Assembly: GCA_017405595.1 (NCBI GenBank) | Contig: JAFRAC010000020.1 | Location: 36,616-100,615, forward strand | From: Thermoguttaceae bacterium | GTDB taxonomy: Bacteria > Planctomycetota > Planctomycetia > Pirellulales > Thermoguttaceae | DNA length: 64,000 nt | Direction of reading: 5' to 3' | In this document: positions 1-8,243 of the stretch, piece by piece | How the letters are laid out: every line of letters starts with the position of its first letter | Numbering within the stretch: position 1 is the stretch's first letter | The notes under the pieces: generated by a model | What the model saw: the letters and a program-made list of their open reading frames with translations, nothing else | The model's database searches: none | Told to the model about the DNA's origin: nothing | Made by a program: the position numbers and the translations under genes

Positions 1-978
1 CCCCGCTTCGACCGGAGTGTGAGTGGTAAAGACGGTCTTTTGAGCGACTTCGCGGGCCGCATCCTCGAAGGTGAGGCCGTTATCTTCCATCAGTTCGCGG
101 ATGACTTCGAGAGTGACGAAGGCGTTGTGCCCCTCGTTGAGGTGATAGACGCCGGGGGTGATCCCGAGTGCGCGCAGTGCGCGCACGCCACCGATCCCGG
201 AAACGATTTCCTGACGGATTCGGGTACGCTTGTCGCCGCCGTAAAGGGTGCTCGTCAGCTCACGGTCTTCATTGGAATTTTCGGGCAGGTCGGTGTCGAG
301 AAGGTAAAGATCGACACGCCCGACTTTGAGTTTCCGAACGCGGGCGTAGATCGGGCCGTTTGTGGTTTCGACCTGGACGGTGATCTTGTTGCCGTTTTGG
401 TCGACCGCCGTTTCGAGCGGAAGATGCTCGACTTTGGTGTCGATATATTCTTCGTGCTGCCACCCCTCTTTATCGAGAACCTGGCGGAAATAACCCTGGT
501 CGTAAAAAAGGCCGACCGCAACGAGGGGAACCCCCAGGCCGCTGGCGCTTTTGATATGGTCGCCGGCCAGAATCCCCAGACCGCCGGAATAGATCGGAAC
601 CGATTCGTGAAGACCGAATTCGAGGGAAAAATAGGCGACCGGTTTCGAGCCGAGCACGCCGGTATACTGCTGAGCGTTGAGAGGCCGGGCGCGCATATAG
701 TTCTTGAGACGGCGGTAAGCCTGATCGATACGCGTATGGAGAACCCGTTCCAGAACACGCTCCTCGAACTCTTCCGGGGTGAACTGCTTCAAGAGGGCGA
801 TGGGGTTGTGCCCCAGGTCGCGCCAAAGGACAGGATCGATTGCCTGAAAGATGGCCACGACATCCTGATGCCAGCTCCACCATATGTTGTTGGCGACAAC
901 ATTGAGCTTTTCGTAGGCGGACAGCGGTTTTTCGCTCACATCCTGTAATTGACTGCTTTGAGGATCGGGATTCATCAT
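1..978 (-). CDS. glgP: Alpha-glucan (glycogen) phosphorylase, N-terminal part, cut by window edge
   Basis: The minus strand reads open from an ATG ATG pair at 978/975 to the window edge, giving about 325 residues. An AGGAGA Shine-Dalgarno lies just upstream and fits the second ATG best. The protein opens with a DUF3417-like segment (NNIWWSWHQDVVAIF, near residue 31) and continues with YFSLEFGLHESVPIYSGGLG and LAGDHIKSASGLG, typical of GT35 phosphorylases of the long bacterial/archaeal alpha-glucan phosphorylase type. Family knowledge: these PLP enzymes release glucose 1-phosphate from alpha-1,4-glucan in the cytoplasm. The PLP lysine and the C-terminal half lie outside the window. The gene is divergent from the mutarotase at 1204, with a separate promoter. 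Confidence 0.9.
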   Translation of the reverse strand, partial: MMNPDPQSSQLQDVSEKPLSAYEKLNVVANNIWWSWHQDVVAIFQAIDPVLWRDLGHNPIALLKQFTPEEFEERVLERVLHTRIDQAYRRLKNYMRARPLNAQQYTGVLGSKPVAYFSLEFGLHESVPIYSGGLGILAGDHIKSASGLGVPLVAVGLFYDQGYFRQVLDKEGWQHEEYIDTKVEHLPLETAVDQNGNKITVQVETTNGPIYARVRKLKVGRVDLYLLDTDLPENSNEDRELTSTLYGGDKRTRIRQEIVSGIGGVRALRALGITPGVYHLNEGHNAFVTLEVIRELMEDNGLTFEDAAREVAQKTVFTTHTPVEAG

Positions 979-1035
979 TGTCTCCTGACGCGTTAGACTG
1001 TTTGAGTTGGGCTTTATCCAAATAAACCTTTCCCC

Positions 1036-1063
1036 ATTCTACCCCTATTAGGCAATTTGTAAA
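1036..1063 (-). promoter_or_regulatory. Candidate sigma70-type promoter of glgP
   Basis: On the minus strand TTTACA (1058-1063) and TAGAAT (1036-1041) are separated by 16 bases. The predicted start would give a leader of about 50 bases before the phosphorylase ATG. It is called from sequence match only. Confidence 0.4.
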
Positions 1064-1084
1064 CGACGGGGCCGTCGAAAAAGC

Positions 1085-1113
1085 TTGCAAGTTCACATTC
1101 TTTGGGATATAAT
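1085..1113 (+). promoter_or_regulatory. Candidate sigma70-type promoter of the mutarotase gene
   Basis: TTGCAA (1085-1090), a 17-base spacer and a perfect TATAAT (1108-1113). The implied start near 1120 lies 85 bases before the ATG at 1204, which supports transcription of the N-terminal extension. Confidence 0.5.
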
Positions 1114-1203
1114 TCCGGAGAGGGGGATTCGTCTTGTGAGCGGGATAAAGCGGCTTTCCCAGCCGCTTTTGATTCCGAGAGAAAATTTGAAAGGGTTCAA
1201 ACG

Positions 1204-2541
1204 ATGAATGTTCGTCAGTTTTGCTTGCGAGTTCTGGTTCCGGTGCTCGTTTTGGCGCTGGGCGGAACCGCGGCGGTTCCGGCTCAAAACATATTTTCTC
1301 CGCCGCCGTTTTCGGGAGCCGGCGCCGGCCGTTTCCTTCCGGAACCTGTTCTTCCGGTTATTCCGCAGTTGGGAACCGGTCTTGTACCGATTCCGATCTT
1401 CGGCCCGGCCGCCGGTCAGAACCAGTGCATGCGGCAGGTTGTCTGCGCTGACAACAGTAACGATCATCCAGGAGAGTACACAACAATGGGATATCAATCT
1501 GAGCCTTTCGGGCAAACTAAAGAGGGGAAAACAGTCGTCGCTTACACGCTGACCAACGCCAACGGACTTAAAGCCGTCGTGCTGACTTTCGGCGGGGTTC
1601 TCTATTCGATGGAAGTCCCCGACCGCGACGGCAAACTCGAGAATATTTCGGCGAATCTGGCAACGGTCGCGGAATACGAACAGTATCGCCCTTATTTCGG
1701 TTCACTGGTCGGCCGTTACGGCAACCGGATTGCCCGCGGGAAGTTCACGCTCGACGGCGTTGATTATCAGGTTCCCGTGAATGACGGCGTAAACACTCTT
1801 CACGGCGGGCTCCGCGGCTTTGACCAGCGGATTTGGGACGCGGAACCCTTTATGACGGAAAACGGCGTCGGGGTGAAACTTTCGTATACCGCTCAGGACG
1901 GCGAAGAGGGGTATCCCGGGAATCTCGCCGTGACGGTCTGCTACATCCTCTCGAACGACAATTCGCTGACGATCGACTATACCGCGACGACCGACAAAGC
2001 GACGCCGCTGAACCTGACGAACCATACCTTCTGGAATCTGGGCGGCGCCCAGTCCGGGCCGATCCTCGACCATGTTCTGAAACTCGGCGCATCGAACTAT
2101 CTGCCGACCGACGACGGCCTTATTCCGACCGGCGAGGTTGCTCCGGTCGAATCGACTCCGCTCGATTTCCGCACCGCGAAACCGATCGGGCAGGATATCG
2201 CCCAGATTACCGATCCCTGGTTCCGGGGCGGGTTTGATCATTGTCTGGTGCTCGACAAGCCGCTGGAAGGGGAACTCAGTTTCTGCGCGTTCGTTGCCGA
2301 TCCGAAATCGGGGCGGACAATGGAGATCGAGACGACCGAACCGGCTGTTCAGTTCTATTCGGGCAACTGGCTTGACGGAACGACGGGTGTGGGCGATTAC
2401 AAATACGAACAGCATACCGCTTTCTGTTTAGAGGCCCAGCACTATCCCGATTCCCCGAACAAGCCCGCGTTCCCCAACACAATTCTCCGTCCCGGCGAAA
2501 CGTACCGTCAGACGACCGTTCACCGTTTCGGTGTGCAATAA
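1204..2541 (+). CDS. Secreted aldose 1-epimerase (galactose mutarotase family)
   Basis: Start chosen at 1204, which opens with a signal peptide (RVLVPVLVLALGGTAAVPAQ). A Pro/Gly-rich stretch of about 65 residues follows. The mutarotase domain proper begins at the internal Met coded at 1486 (MGYQSEPFGQTKEG). Visible family motifs are VGRYGNRIARGKF, NLTNHTFWNLGG (catalytic His), TDDGLIPTGEV and GGFDHCLVLD, and the domain length (about 350 residues) is normal. The family interconverts alpha and beta anomers of aldoses. The signal peptide places it outside the cytoplasm, unless translation starts at 1486, where GGAG sits 11 bases upstream and would give a cytoplasmic enzyme. The long open frame from a good promoter favours 1204. 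A Nif3-like gene follows after 25 bases. Confidence 0.85.
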   Translation: MNVRQFCLRVLVPVLVLALGGTAAVPAQNIFSPPPFSGAGAGRFLPEPVLPVIPQLGTGLVPIPIFGPAAGQNQCMRQVVCADNSNDHPGEYTTMGYQSEPFGQTKEGKTVVAYTLTNANGLKAVVLTFGGVLYSMEVPDRDGKLENISANLATVAEYEQYRPYFGSLVGRYGNRIARGKFTLDGVDYQVPVNDGVNTLHGGLRGFDQRIWDAEPFMTENGVGVKLSYTAQDGEEGYPGNLAVTVCYILSNDNSLTIDYTATTDKATPLNLTNHTFWNLGGAQSGPILDHVLKLGASNYLPTDDGLIPTGEVAPVESTPLDFRTAKPIGQDIAQITDPWFRGGFDHCLVLDKPLEGELSFCAFVADPKSGRTMEIETTEPAVQFYSGNWLDGTTGVGDYKYEQHTAFCLEAQHYPDSPNKPAFPNTILRPGETYRQTTVHRFGVQ

Positions 2542-2566
2542 CGGTTCTGCCGCCGAGGGATAAGGA

Positions 2567-3469
2567 ATGGTCTGCTGCCGCGATCTTGCCGAAGCGATTC
2601 GAGCCGCCTGTCCTCTGCCGCTGGCCGAGGAGTGGGATAACGTCGGCCTCTTGATCGGTGAATCGGGGAAAGAGGTTCGTCGGGTGATGACCTGTCTGAC
2701 CGTTTCGCTCGAAACCGCCGGCGAGGCCGTGCGCGAAAACGCCGACCTGATCGTTTCGCACCATCCGTTCCCCTTTCGCGCCGAAAAGAGGTGGACCGAC
2801 GAGACTCATGCCGGATCGGTTCTGCTGACCCTTGTGCGGGGGGGAGTTGCGGTTTTCAGCCCCCATACCGCACATGATTCCGCATTTTGGGGGGTGAACC
2901 GCCAGCTGGCCGATTTATTCGGCCTGACCGACGTTAAGCCCCTTTGCCCGGGCGACATTTGCGCCGGTTCGGCGATGCTCGGCGGGGTTCCTTCCGAAAA
3001 GGCCGTCCTGTTGAACGGCGAGCTGGACCTTCCATTGGGAAGCGGGCGTATCGGGTCTTTTCCGAAACCTGTCCGTCTTTCGGCTTTTGCCGACGAGGTT
3101 TGCCGAAAGCTCCGCCAGCCGGACCTGACTTTCGTCGGGGATCCGAACCGCGAACTATCGCGGCTGGCGATCGGCTGCGGCGCCGCCGACGAGTTTATTA
3201 CCGAAGCCGCGCGCGCGGGCGCCGATGCCCTTTTGCTGGGGGAAGCGCGTTTTCATAATGCGCTTCTGAGCCGGGAATTGGGGCTGGCGCTTCTTCTTCC
3301 CGGCCATTATGCCACGGAACGGTTTGCGATGGAAAGAATGGCCGACCGTCTCGCGTCCCTTTTCCCGGACCTGGCGGTCTGGGCGAGCCGTTCCGAGCGG
3401 GACCCGATTTGCTATTGGCCGAATCCGCGCCATGAGGGGCCGGATCAGGATCGAGAGGAACGTTTTTGA
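2567..3469 (+). CDS. Nif3-like dinuclear metal centre protein (DUF34/YqfO family)
   Basis: 300 residues, normal for the single-domain form of the family. Seen: EEWDNVGLLIG near the N-terminus, the metal-binding DLIVSHHPFPF (tandem His) near residue 62, VAVFSPHTAHDSAFWGVN, and near the C-terminus GCGAADEFITEAARAGADALLLGE followed by LLLPGHYATERF with a further conserved His. The fold binds two metal ions. Proposed biochemical roles in the literature vary (GTP cyclohydrolase type 2, hydrolase), so no reaction is claimed. It sits 25 bases after the mutarotase and about 80 bases before the TIM-barrel gene, so the three may be cotranscribed. Confidence 0.85.
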   Translation: MVCCRDLAEAIRAACPLPLAEEWDNVGLLIGESGKEVRRVMTCLTVSLETAGEAVRENADLIVSHHPFPFRAEKRWTDETHAGSVLLTLVRGGVAVFSPHTAHDSAFWGVNRQLADLFGLTDVKPLCPGDICAGSAMLGGVPSEKAVLLNGELDLPLGSGRIGSFPKPVRLSAFADEVCRKLRQPDLTFVGDPNRELSRLAIGCGAADEFITEAARAGADALLLGEARFHNALLSRELGLALLLPGHYATERFAMERMADRLASLFPDLAVWASRSERDPICYWPNPRHEGPDQDREERF

Positions 3470-3547
3470 ACACGCCTTCTGTCCGCGGTCCCGCCCGTGC
3501 GGCTGCCGACCGCGGTCGGATTGAATATGAAATCAGGAGTCATTTTT

Positions 3548-4588
3548 ATGGCAAGACCGAAAGCTCAAAAGAACTTCCCGAAACTGCATAACGCGACATG
3601 GCCGGGAGTCGTCGGAAAAGGAGCCCCCGACAATCCGGTGATCGAGCTGAAACAGATGCTCGAACTCACGAAGAATGCCGAATACGAAGGCGTCCATTTC
3701 GATGGGGTTGACCTCTTTCTCGACCACCCGCACTACAATATCGAAGGGGGGCATGCCGCCGCCGAAGAGATGGCCGCGCTGGTCGGCGAATACGGTCTTG
3801 ATATCGGAACCGTGGTCGCGCCGATTTGGAGCGGTTCGGCGATCGGTCCGGAGGAAAAGCGGACCCACTTTTTAAACCAGGTTCGGCTCGGCTGCTCGAT
3901 TGCCAAGGAGTTGCGCGATCTGGGGGTTCGGCCGAACGGCTGCGTGCGTATTGATTCCTCGGTTTCGGTCGCCGAATGGGCGAAAGATCCGGAAGGGAAC
4001 CAAAAACAGCTTGCCGAAACATTCGACGCCGCCTGCAATATCGCCGACGAGTACGACGAAGTTCTTGCCGCCGAAGGTGAAATCTGCTGGGGCGGAATGC
4101 ACAGCTGGAGGCGGATGCTCCAGCTTCTCGAGATGGTTGACCGGCCCAGAACACTCCGTTTCCAGGCGGATTTGGCACACACGCTCCTTTATCTTCTGGG
4201 GTATAACGCTCCGGAAGACCGTCTTCTGCCCGAAAATTTCGACTGGTCCGATACCGCTGCTTTTGACGCCGCCTACAAGAAGATGACCGACAAGCTTCGG
4301 CCGTGGACCGTCGATCTGCATATCGCCCAGAACGATGCGACGGTTTTCGGTTCAGGCTCGCACGATAAGACGGGAAGGCACTGTCTGCCGAAAGACCCGA
4401 ACGGGAAACTCGATATCGTCAAATACGCCGGATTTTGGCTCGAAGACGAAGACGGTCTTCTGAAAATGTTCAATCATATCTGCTGGGACGGCTGCATGTT
4501 CCCCAACGAGGTCATGCTCCGGCAGGAGACCTGGAACGACATTCTTGAAATGATGGTGAAGGTCCGTCAGAAATACGGCTGGAAATAG
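3548..4588 (+). CDS. Sugar phosphate isomerase/epimerase-type TIM barrel protein
   Basis: Start ATG 3548 is chosen for its AGGAG eight bases upstream (3535-3539). 346 residues. The sequence fits the AP-endonuclease-2-like TIM barrel family of sugar isomerases: YEGVHFDGVDLFLDHPHYN, LDIGTVVAPIWSG, VLAAEGEICWGGMHSWRRM and RFQADLAHTLLYLLG supply the acidic and His residues expected for metal binding at the barrel mouth. No signal peptide, so cytoplasmic. The exact substrate cannot be read. The next gene (isochorismatase-like) starts 28 bases downstream, suggesting a small catabolic operon. Confidence is high for the fold and low for the substrate. Confidence 0.7.
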   Translation: MARPKAQKNFPKLHNATWPGVVGKGAPDNPVIELKQMLELTKNAEYEGVHFDGVDLFLDHPHYNIEGGHAAAEEMAALVGEYGLDIGTVVAPIWSGSAIGPEEKRTHFLNQVRLGCSIAKELRDLGVRPNGCVRIDSSVSVAEWAKDPEGNQKQLAETFDAACNIADEYDEVLAAEGEICWGGMHSWRRMLQLLEMVDRPRTLRFQADLAHTLLYLLGYNAPEDRLLPENFDWSDTAAFDAAYKKMTDKLRPWTVDLHIAQNDATVFGSGSHDKTGRHCLPKDPNGKLDIVKYAGFWLEDEDGLLKMFNHICWDGCMFPNEVMLRQETWNDILEMMVKVRQKYGWK

Positions 4589-4616
4589 TGAACTCTCCTT
4601 ATGAAGGAACCAAACA

Positions 4617-5213
4617 ATGAACGCGAAAGAAACCGCAGTCATTTTCATCGAATTTCAAAATGATTTCTGTCATCCGAACGGGCTTCTCTACGATACCGTC
4701 AGAGGGGAACTGGCGCGGTTGGGAACCGTCGCCAACGCGCAGCGGCTCTTGGCGGGTGCGCGCCGCGCCGGATGCCAGGTGATTCATGCCCCCTTCACGC
4801 TCGACCGAGCCTGGTGTGAAACACAGAATGTTCAGGGGCTTTTAAAGGATGTCTATGACGGAAACGTTTTCGCGCCCGGCACCTGGGGACACGAGATTAT
4901 CGACGAGCTTAAACCGATTGACGGGGAAGTGATTGTTGAAGGGAAACGTTCGCTCAGCGCCTTTACCCATACCAATCTTGCCGACATCCTCCGTTTTGCC
5001 GGAATCAGGAATTTCATCGTGACCGGTCAGCTGACGAACATCTGCGCCCAGGCCACCGCGTGGAGCGCCTACGATTTAGGACTGACAGTCCGGATGATCC
5101 CCGAAGCGTGCGCTTCGGCCGCCCCCGAAATCCATGAGTTTGTGATGAGCCAGGTCGCCCCGCTGTTCGGCGAGGTTCCGACGGTTGATTCGTTTCTCGC
5201 TTCGCTGAGCTGA
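4617..5213 (+). CDS. Isochorismatase-like cysteine hydrolase
   Basis: 198 residues, the usual length for the family. The catalytic triad is recognisable: Asp16 in IEFQNDF, Lys110 in VEGKRSLSAF and Cys143 in VTGQLTNICAQATA. Family members hydrolyse amides or vinyl ethers (nicotinamidase, isochorismatase, N-carbamoyl-amidases). Nothing in the sequence fixes the substrate. No signal peptide. ATG at 4617 follows AAGGAACCAAAC. It is the last gene before a strong terminator at 5243, and so probably the end of the run beginning at 1204 or 3548. Confidence 0.85.
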   Translation: MNAKETAVIFIEFQNDFCHPNGLLYDTVRGELARLGTVANAQRLLAGARRAGCQVIHAPFTLDRAWCETQNVQGLLKDVYDGNVFAPGTWGHEIIDELKPIDGEVIVEGKRSLSAFTHTNLADILRFAGIRNFIVTGQLTNICAQATAWSAYDLGLTVRMIPEACASAAPEIHEFVMSQVAPLFGEVPTVDSFLASLS

Positions 5214-5242
5214 GATTGGTGTATTGCGGATCCGCAGATCGG

Positions 5243-5286
5243 CTCCCCTGAAGACCCGGTATTTCCGGTTTTCAGGGGAGTTTTTA
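5243..5286 (+). terminator. Intrinsic terminator after the isochorismatase-like gene
   Basis: Left arm 5243-5259 and right arm 5265-5280 pair (CTCCCCTGAA with TTCAGGGGAG plus an inner CCGG pair), followed by TTTTT. The next gene is convergent, so it separates the two units. Confidence 0.85.
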
Positions 5287-5412
5287 TGTCGGCTGCCGGC
5301 ATTTTCCGAAAATTCCGAAACGGAAAGAGAAAGAGCCGGCCGGAGCAGGAACCGACCGGCTCTTGTTTTCCTGTGGAAAGGCCGATTGTTTAAGTGAACG
5401 GTAAAAGCTTTC

Positions 5413-6528
5413 CTAAAACTTCAGCCATTCAATCTTGCCATCGGTGATCCGGAATTTGCGGGCGCGGATGTTTGATCCGTCTCCTTCTTCGTAGTAAACG
5501 AAAAGAGTCGAACCGTCTTTGAGCGTGACCATCGAAGGATAGGCGCCGAGGTGCGGATCGGCGGTTTCCGGCAGACTCCAGGTTTTTCCCTCATCGGAAC
5601 TGATCCGGATCGTCGTTGACCACGGAACAACGTTTTCCCCCTCGATCGGGGTCGGACCGGTTCTGGTTCCCAGAACGAAAACGCCCTCGGGGGTTTTATA
5701 GAGATAGGGGCAATGGCCGGAGAACCCGGCACTTTCCGCCTCGGACCAGGTGTCGCCGTTGTCGCAGGAGACGCTCCACGCCATCGGAAGCGGACCTTCC
5801 CCTTCGCGGTGCCGCATGAATGCGAGCAGAGAACCGTCGGACCGCTGGATCACGTCGGTTTCGGCATCCACTTTAAGATTGCCGGTCGGAATCACAACGG
5901 GTTTCCACCATCTTCCTCCGTCATCGGAAACAGCGACGGCGGCTTCCCAATTCGGCTCTTCACTGTAAAGCCCGACAACCCAGCGGCCGTTTTCAAGAAC
6001 GCGGATCGGAGCGGACACAAAATAACGGTCTGAAATCGGGGTCGGTTCCGACCATGTTTGTCCGTTGTCGTTCGAGCGGATATACCAGGTTCCGAGTTTC
6101 CGGTACCACTTTTCCTGTTCGACCGGTTTATCGAGAAGAAAGAAGTTACACAGAACGGTTCCGTCTTCCAGAACCGTTACCGAAGGGTCGCGGTCGTCGA
6201 ACGGGGAATCGAAAACGACGAACGGCTCGCTCCATGTTTTCCCCTCGTCTTCCGAATAGCAGCCGGAAACCCGGCCGCCCGTTTTAAAGACGTTCGCGTC
6301 GGGCCAGGCAACGTGTCCGTAACCGTCGTAAAAAACACAGAAGAGCCGCCCGTCGGCAAGACGGCAGACATCGGGGAACGCTTCATATCCCCCGGCGCCG
6401 CCGTCAAGGGTGACGCAGACAAAGTCCTCACCCTCGATTAACTCCTCGGAAAATACAGCCTCTGCCGCCGAAAGGGAGACGGCGAAAACGACAAGATTCA
6501 GAAAATGCTTCAGCAAATAGCGACACAT
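5413..6528 (-). CDS. Secreted exo-alpha-sialidase (BNR/Asp-box beta-propeller)
   Basis: 371 residues with a signal peptide (FLNLVVFAVSLSAAEA). Five Asp-box motifs are visible: SEDEGKTW, SNDNGQTW, SDDGGRWW (degenerate), SCDNGDTW and SSDEGKTW, spaced as in a six-bladed sialidase propeller. Family knowledge: sialidases release terminal sialic acids from glycans, and here secretion puts the enzyme outside the cytoplasmic membrane. ATG 6528 has AAGGA eight bases upstream. It starts 16 bases after the stop of the GntR-type regulator and is the last gene of a minus-strand operon from 9332. A closely similar copy forms the C-terminal third of the protein ending at 17319. Some BNR proteins have other glycan substrates, so the activity is inferred. 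Confidence 0.8.
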   Translation of the reverse strand: MCRYLLKHFLNLVVFAVSLSAAEAVFSEELIEGEDFVCVTLDGGAGGYEAFPDVCRLADGRLFCVFYDGYGHVAWPDANVFKTGGRVSGCYSEDEGKTWSEPFVVFDSPFDDRDPSVTVLEDGTVLCNFFLLDKPVEQEKWYRKLGTWYIRSNDNGQTWSEPTPISDRYFVSAPIRVLENGRWVVGLYSEEPNWEAAVAVSDDGGRWWKPVVIPTGNLKVDAETDVIQRSDGSLLAFMRHREGEGPLPMAWSVSCDNGDTWSEAESAGFSGHCPYLYKTPEGVFVLGTRTGPTPIEGENVVPWSTTIRISSDEGKTWSLPETADPHLGAYPSMVTLKDGSTLFVYYEEGDGSNIRARKFRITDGKIEWLKF

Positions 6529-6544
6529 AGATTCTATCCTTTCA

Positions 6545-7591
6545 TTACTGTTCTTCGACCTTGATCAGCTTCATCGGGAGACGGATATCCTCTCCTTCAT
6601 CACCGTTCAAAACCTTTTGGAGAGAGTGCCCGATCAGCTCCCCCAGTTCAAACGGTGTCAGAGTGTCAATGAAGTAGGAACCGGTTCCCGAATTCGTTTC
6701 CCGAAGGACCGGGTGGATTGTCACCAAATCGCAGTCCCGCGCCGAGATTTTCCTCTCATTCCGGAGCCGGTCGGCAACGAGGGTAAACTGCGTGTGGGTT
6801 GAAATGATAAAGTCGGGGAAATCGTTTCCGAAACGGTCCGCCAGCTCGCTGAAAATCATATCCGGGTCATCGGGAAGGAAAAAAAGGGGAGGTTTTCCGG
6901 GGAAAATCTGGAGAAGCTCGTTCAGAAGAATAGCGTCCCCGCCCAACACCGTCTGTTTGAGCAGGATGGCGGTTTTCTTTCGTTTCTTTTCCTTGAAGTA
7001 ATTGAAAACGTCTTTGGCGACCTGATGAAAATCCTGCTCAATCGAGGGAATAAACCGGGAGATATGATAGCGGGATCCGAATATGACGGCGGGACTGTCG
7101 GTCGAGGCAAGAAGCTGCTGAATTTGATAGGGGACACTGACCAGGACAAAGGCGTCCGTGTTGTTTTTATTATATGTTCCCTCGACCAGTCTGGAAATGG
7201 AAGTTTCTTCCTTGTCGATAAAGGAATAATTGACCGAGGCGACCGGAAAGACTGCCTGAAGCCCTCCCAAAATATCGATATTTCCAATCCCTTCGACCGA
7301 AAGCGCTTTGGCATCGAGGAGAAAATGAATACGGCTAAGGCGTTTGTCTGTTTTGTCTTGCGCGGGGTCGGCAATCACAGTTCCGATCTTTTTCTGACGG
7401 GTGACAGCCCCCTTTTTTTCGAGGACCTGCAAAGCTTTATTGGCGGTATCGACGGCGACCCCCAGAAACCGGCCAGCTTCGGCGGCGGTATAGTATTTAT
7501 CGCCGGGCGCGAGCTTTTTCTTCCTGATATCATTTTCCAGCAGGACAACGTAATCATTGATTCTGTTAACGGTTCTCAGTAAATCTTGCAT
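6545..7591 (-). CDS. GntR-type transcriptional regulator with LacI-like sensor domain
   Basis: 348 residues. The N-terminal 80 form a winged helix of the GntR class (YYTAAEAGRFLGVAVDTANKALQVLEKKGAVT). The rest resembles a periplasmic-binding-protein/LacI effector domain (ISRLVEGTYNKNNTDAFVLVSVP, VIFGSRYHISRFIPSIEQDFHQVAKDVF, FELGELIGHSLQKVL). This architecture is common in sugar-responsive repressors. It lies between the lipoprotein gene (32 bases) and the sialidase gene (16 bases), in one operon. Inference: it senses a sugar released by the sialidase and controls this operon and perhaps the divergent surface-protein gene. The effector and operator are unknown. Confidence 0.75.
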   Translation of the reverse strand: MQDLLRTVNRINDYVVLLENDIRKKKLAPGDKYYTAAEAGRFLGVAVDTANKALQVLEKKGAVTRQKKIGTVIADPAQDKTDKRLSRIHFLLDAKALSVEGIGNIDILGGLQAVFPVASVNYSFIDKEETSISRLVEGTYNKNNTDAFVLVSVPYQIQQLLASTDSPAVIFGSRYHISRFIPSIEQDFHQVAKDVFNYFKEKKRKKTAILLKQTVLGGDAILLNELLQIFPGKPPLFFLPDDPDMIFSELADRFGNDFPDFIISTHTQFTLVADRLRNERKISARDCDLVTIHPVLRETNSGTGSYFIDTLTPFELGELIGHSLQKVLNGDEGEDIRLPMKLIKVEEQ

Positions 7592-7623
7592 TTTCCGTCT
7601 CGCTGAATCTGTGGGGCTTGGGT

Positions 7624-8181
7624 TTACAGATAATCGTCAATCTTGATGGTAATATTGTGTGTGTCTTTGGTGATTTCGATCGTTACGGGAGTTTCTTTGA
7701 TGTTTCCCAAAAACGCCGGGGTCGATTCCCCGATCATCTCGTCCCGCTCGGCGCGGTCGGCGGCGATTTTTGCCGCGTATTCAGCTTTTTCCTGCGGCGG
7801 AAGCGCCTCGACCTCATTGCCGGGGAGCTCTTCAATCGGAGGGATGCTTTTTCGGAGTGTCACCCTAAACGTTCCGCAGGGCGCGCCCGTTTTTGAATAA
7901 CTCCCCTGCGAGGTGATCAGTCCGGCTGTCCCGTTCGAACCGGTTCGCCCCGAGACCGACCAGGGAACCGTCTGACGGTCGGAGATCAGACAGAGATCGA
8001 CATCTTCCATCGGCGCCCCGTCCCTTTCAACTCCGATTTCGACGGGAACGAGGGGGGGAAATCCCGCCGGTTTGCCCCCGCGGCACCCCCCGGCCGCCCC
8101 GAGAAGCGCAATCACCGCAAGACAGAACAGAGTGCGATACTGCCGACTTTTCAAAATACCCGTTTCAGCTGATTTTCTCAT
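7624..8181 (-). CDS. Small lipoprotein with transthyretin-like (Ig-like) fold, unknown role
   Basis: 185 residues. The N-terminus has a hydrophobic segment ending in AAGGC, read as a lipobox with Cys33 as the lipidated residue. The body (VPVEIGVERDGAPMEDVDLCL, GRTGSNGTAGLITSQG, PCGTFRVTLRK) matches the planctomycete lipoproteins with a carboxypeptidase-regulatory/transthyretin-like domain that commonly sit beside DUF1559 genes. It is placed between the DUF1559 gene (62 bases) and the regulator (32 bases). Function unknown; a role in the cell envelope together with the DUF1559 protein is inference. Confidence 0.7.
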   Translation of the reverse strand: MRKSAETGILKSRQYRTLFCLAVIALLGAAGGCRGGKPAGFPPLVPVEIGVERDGAPMEDVDLCLISDRQTVPWSVSGRTGSNGTAGLITSQGSYSKTGAPCGTFRVTLRKSIPPIEELPGNEVEALPPQEKAEYAAKIAADRAERDEMIGESTPAFLGNIKETPVTIEITKDTHNITIKIDDYL

Positions 8182-8243
8182 CGTTCTCGTGTTTGGAAAT
8201 GTGGAAAAATTTTCTTGTTTGCCTCACACGCAAACAGGCCTGT

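Noticed and set aside
19..948. Plus-strand open frame at the left edge
   Set aside because: The minus strand over the same bases encodes a glycogen phosphorylase N-terminus with clear motifs.
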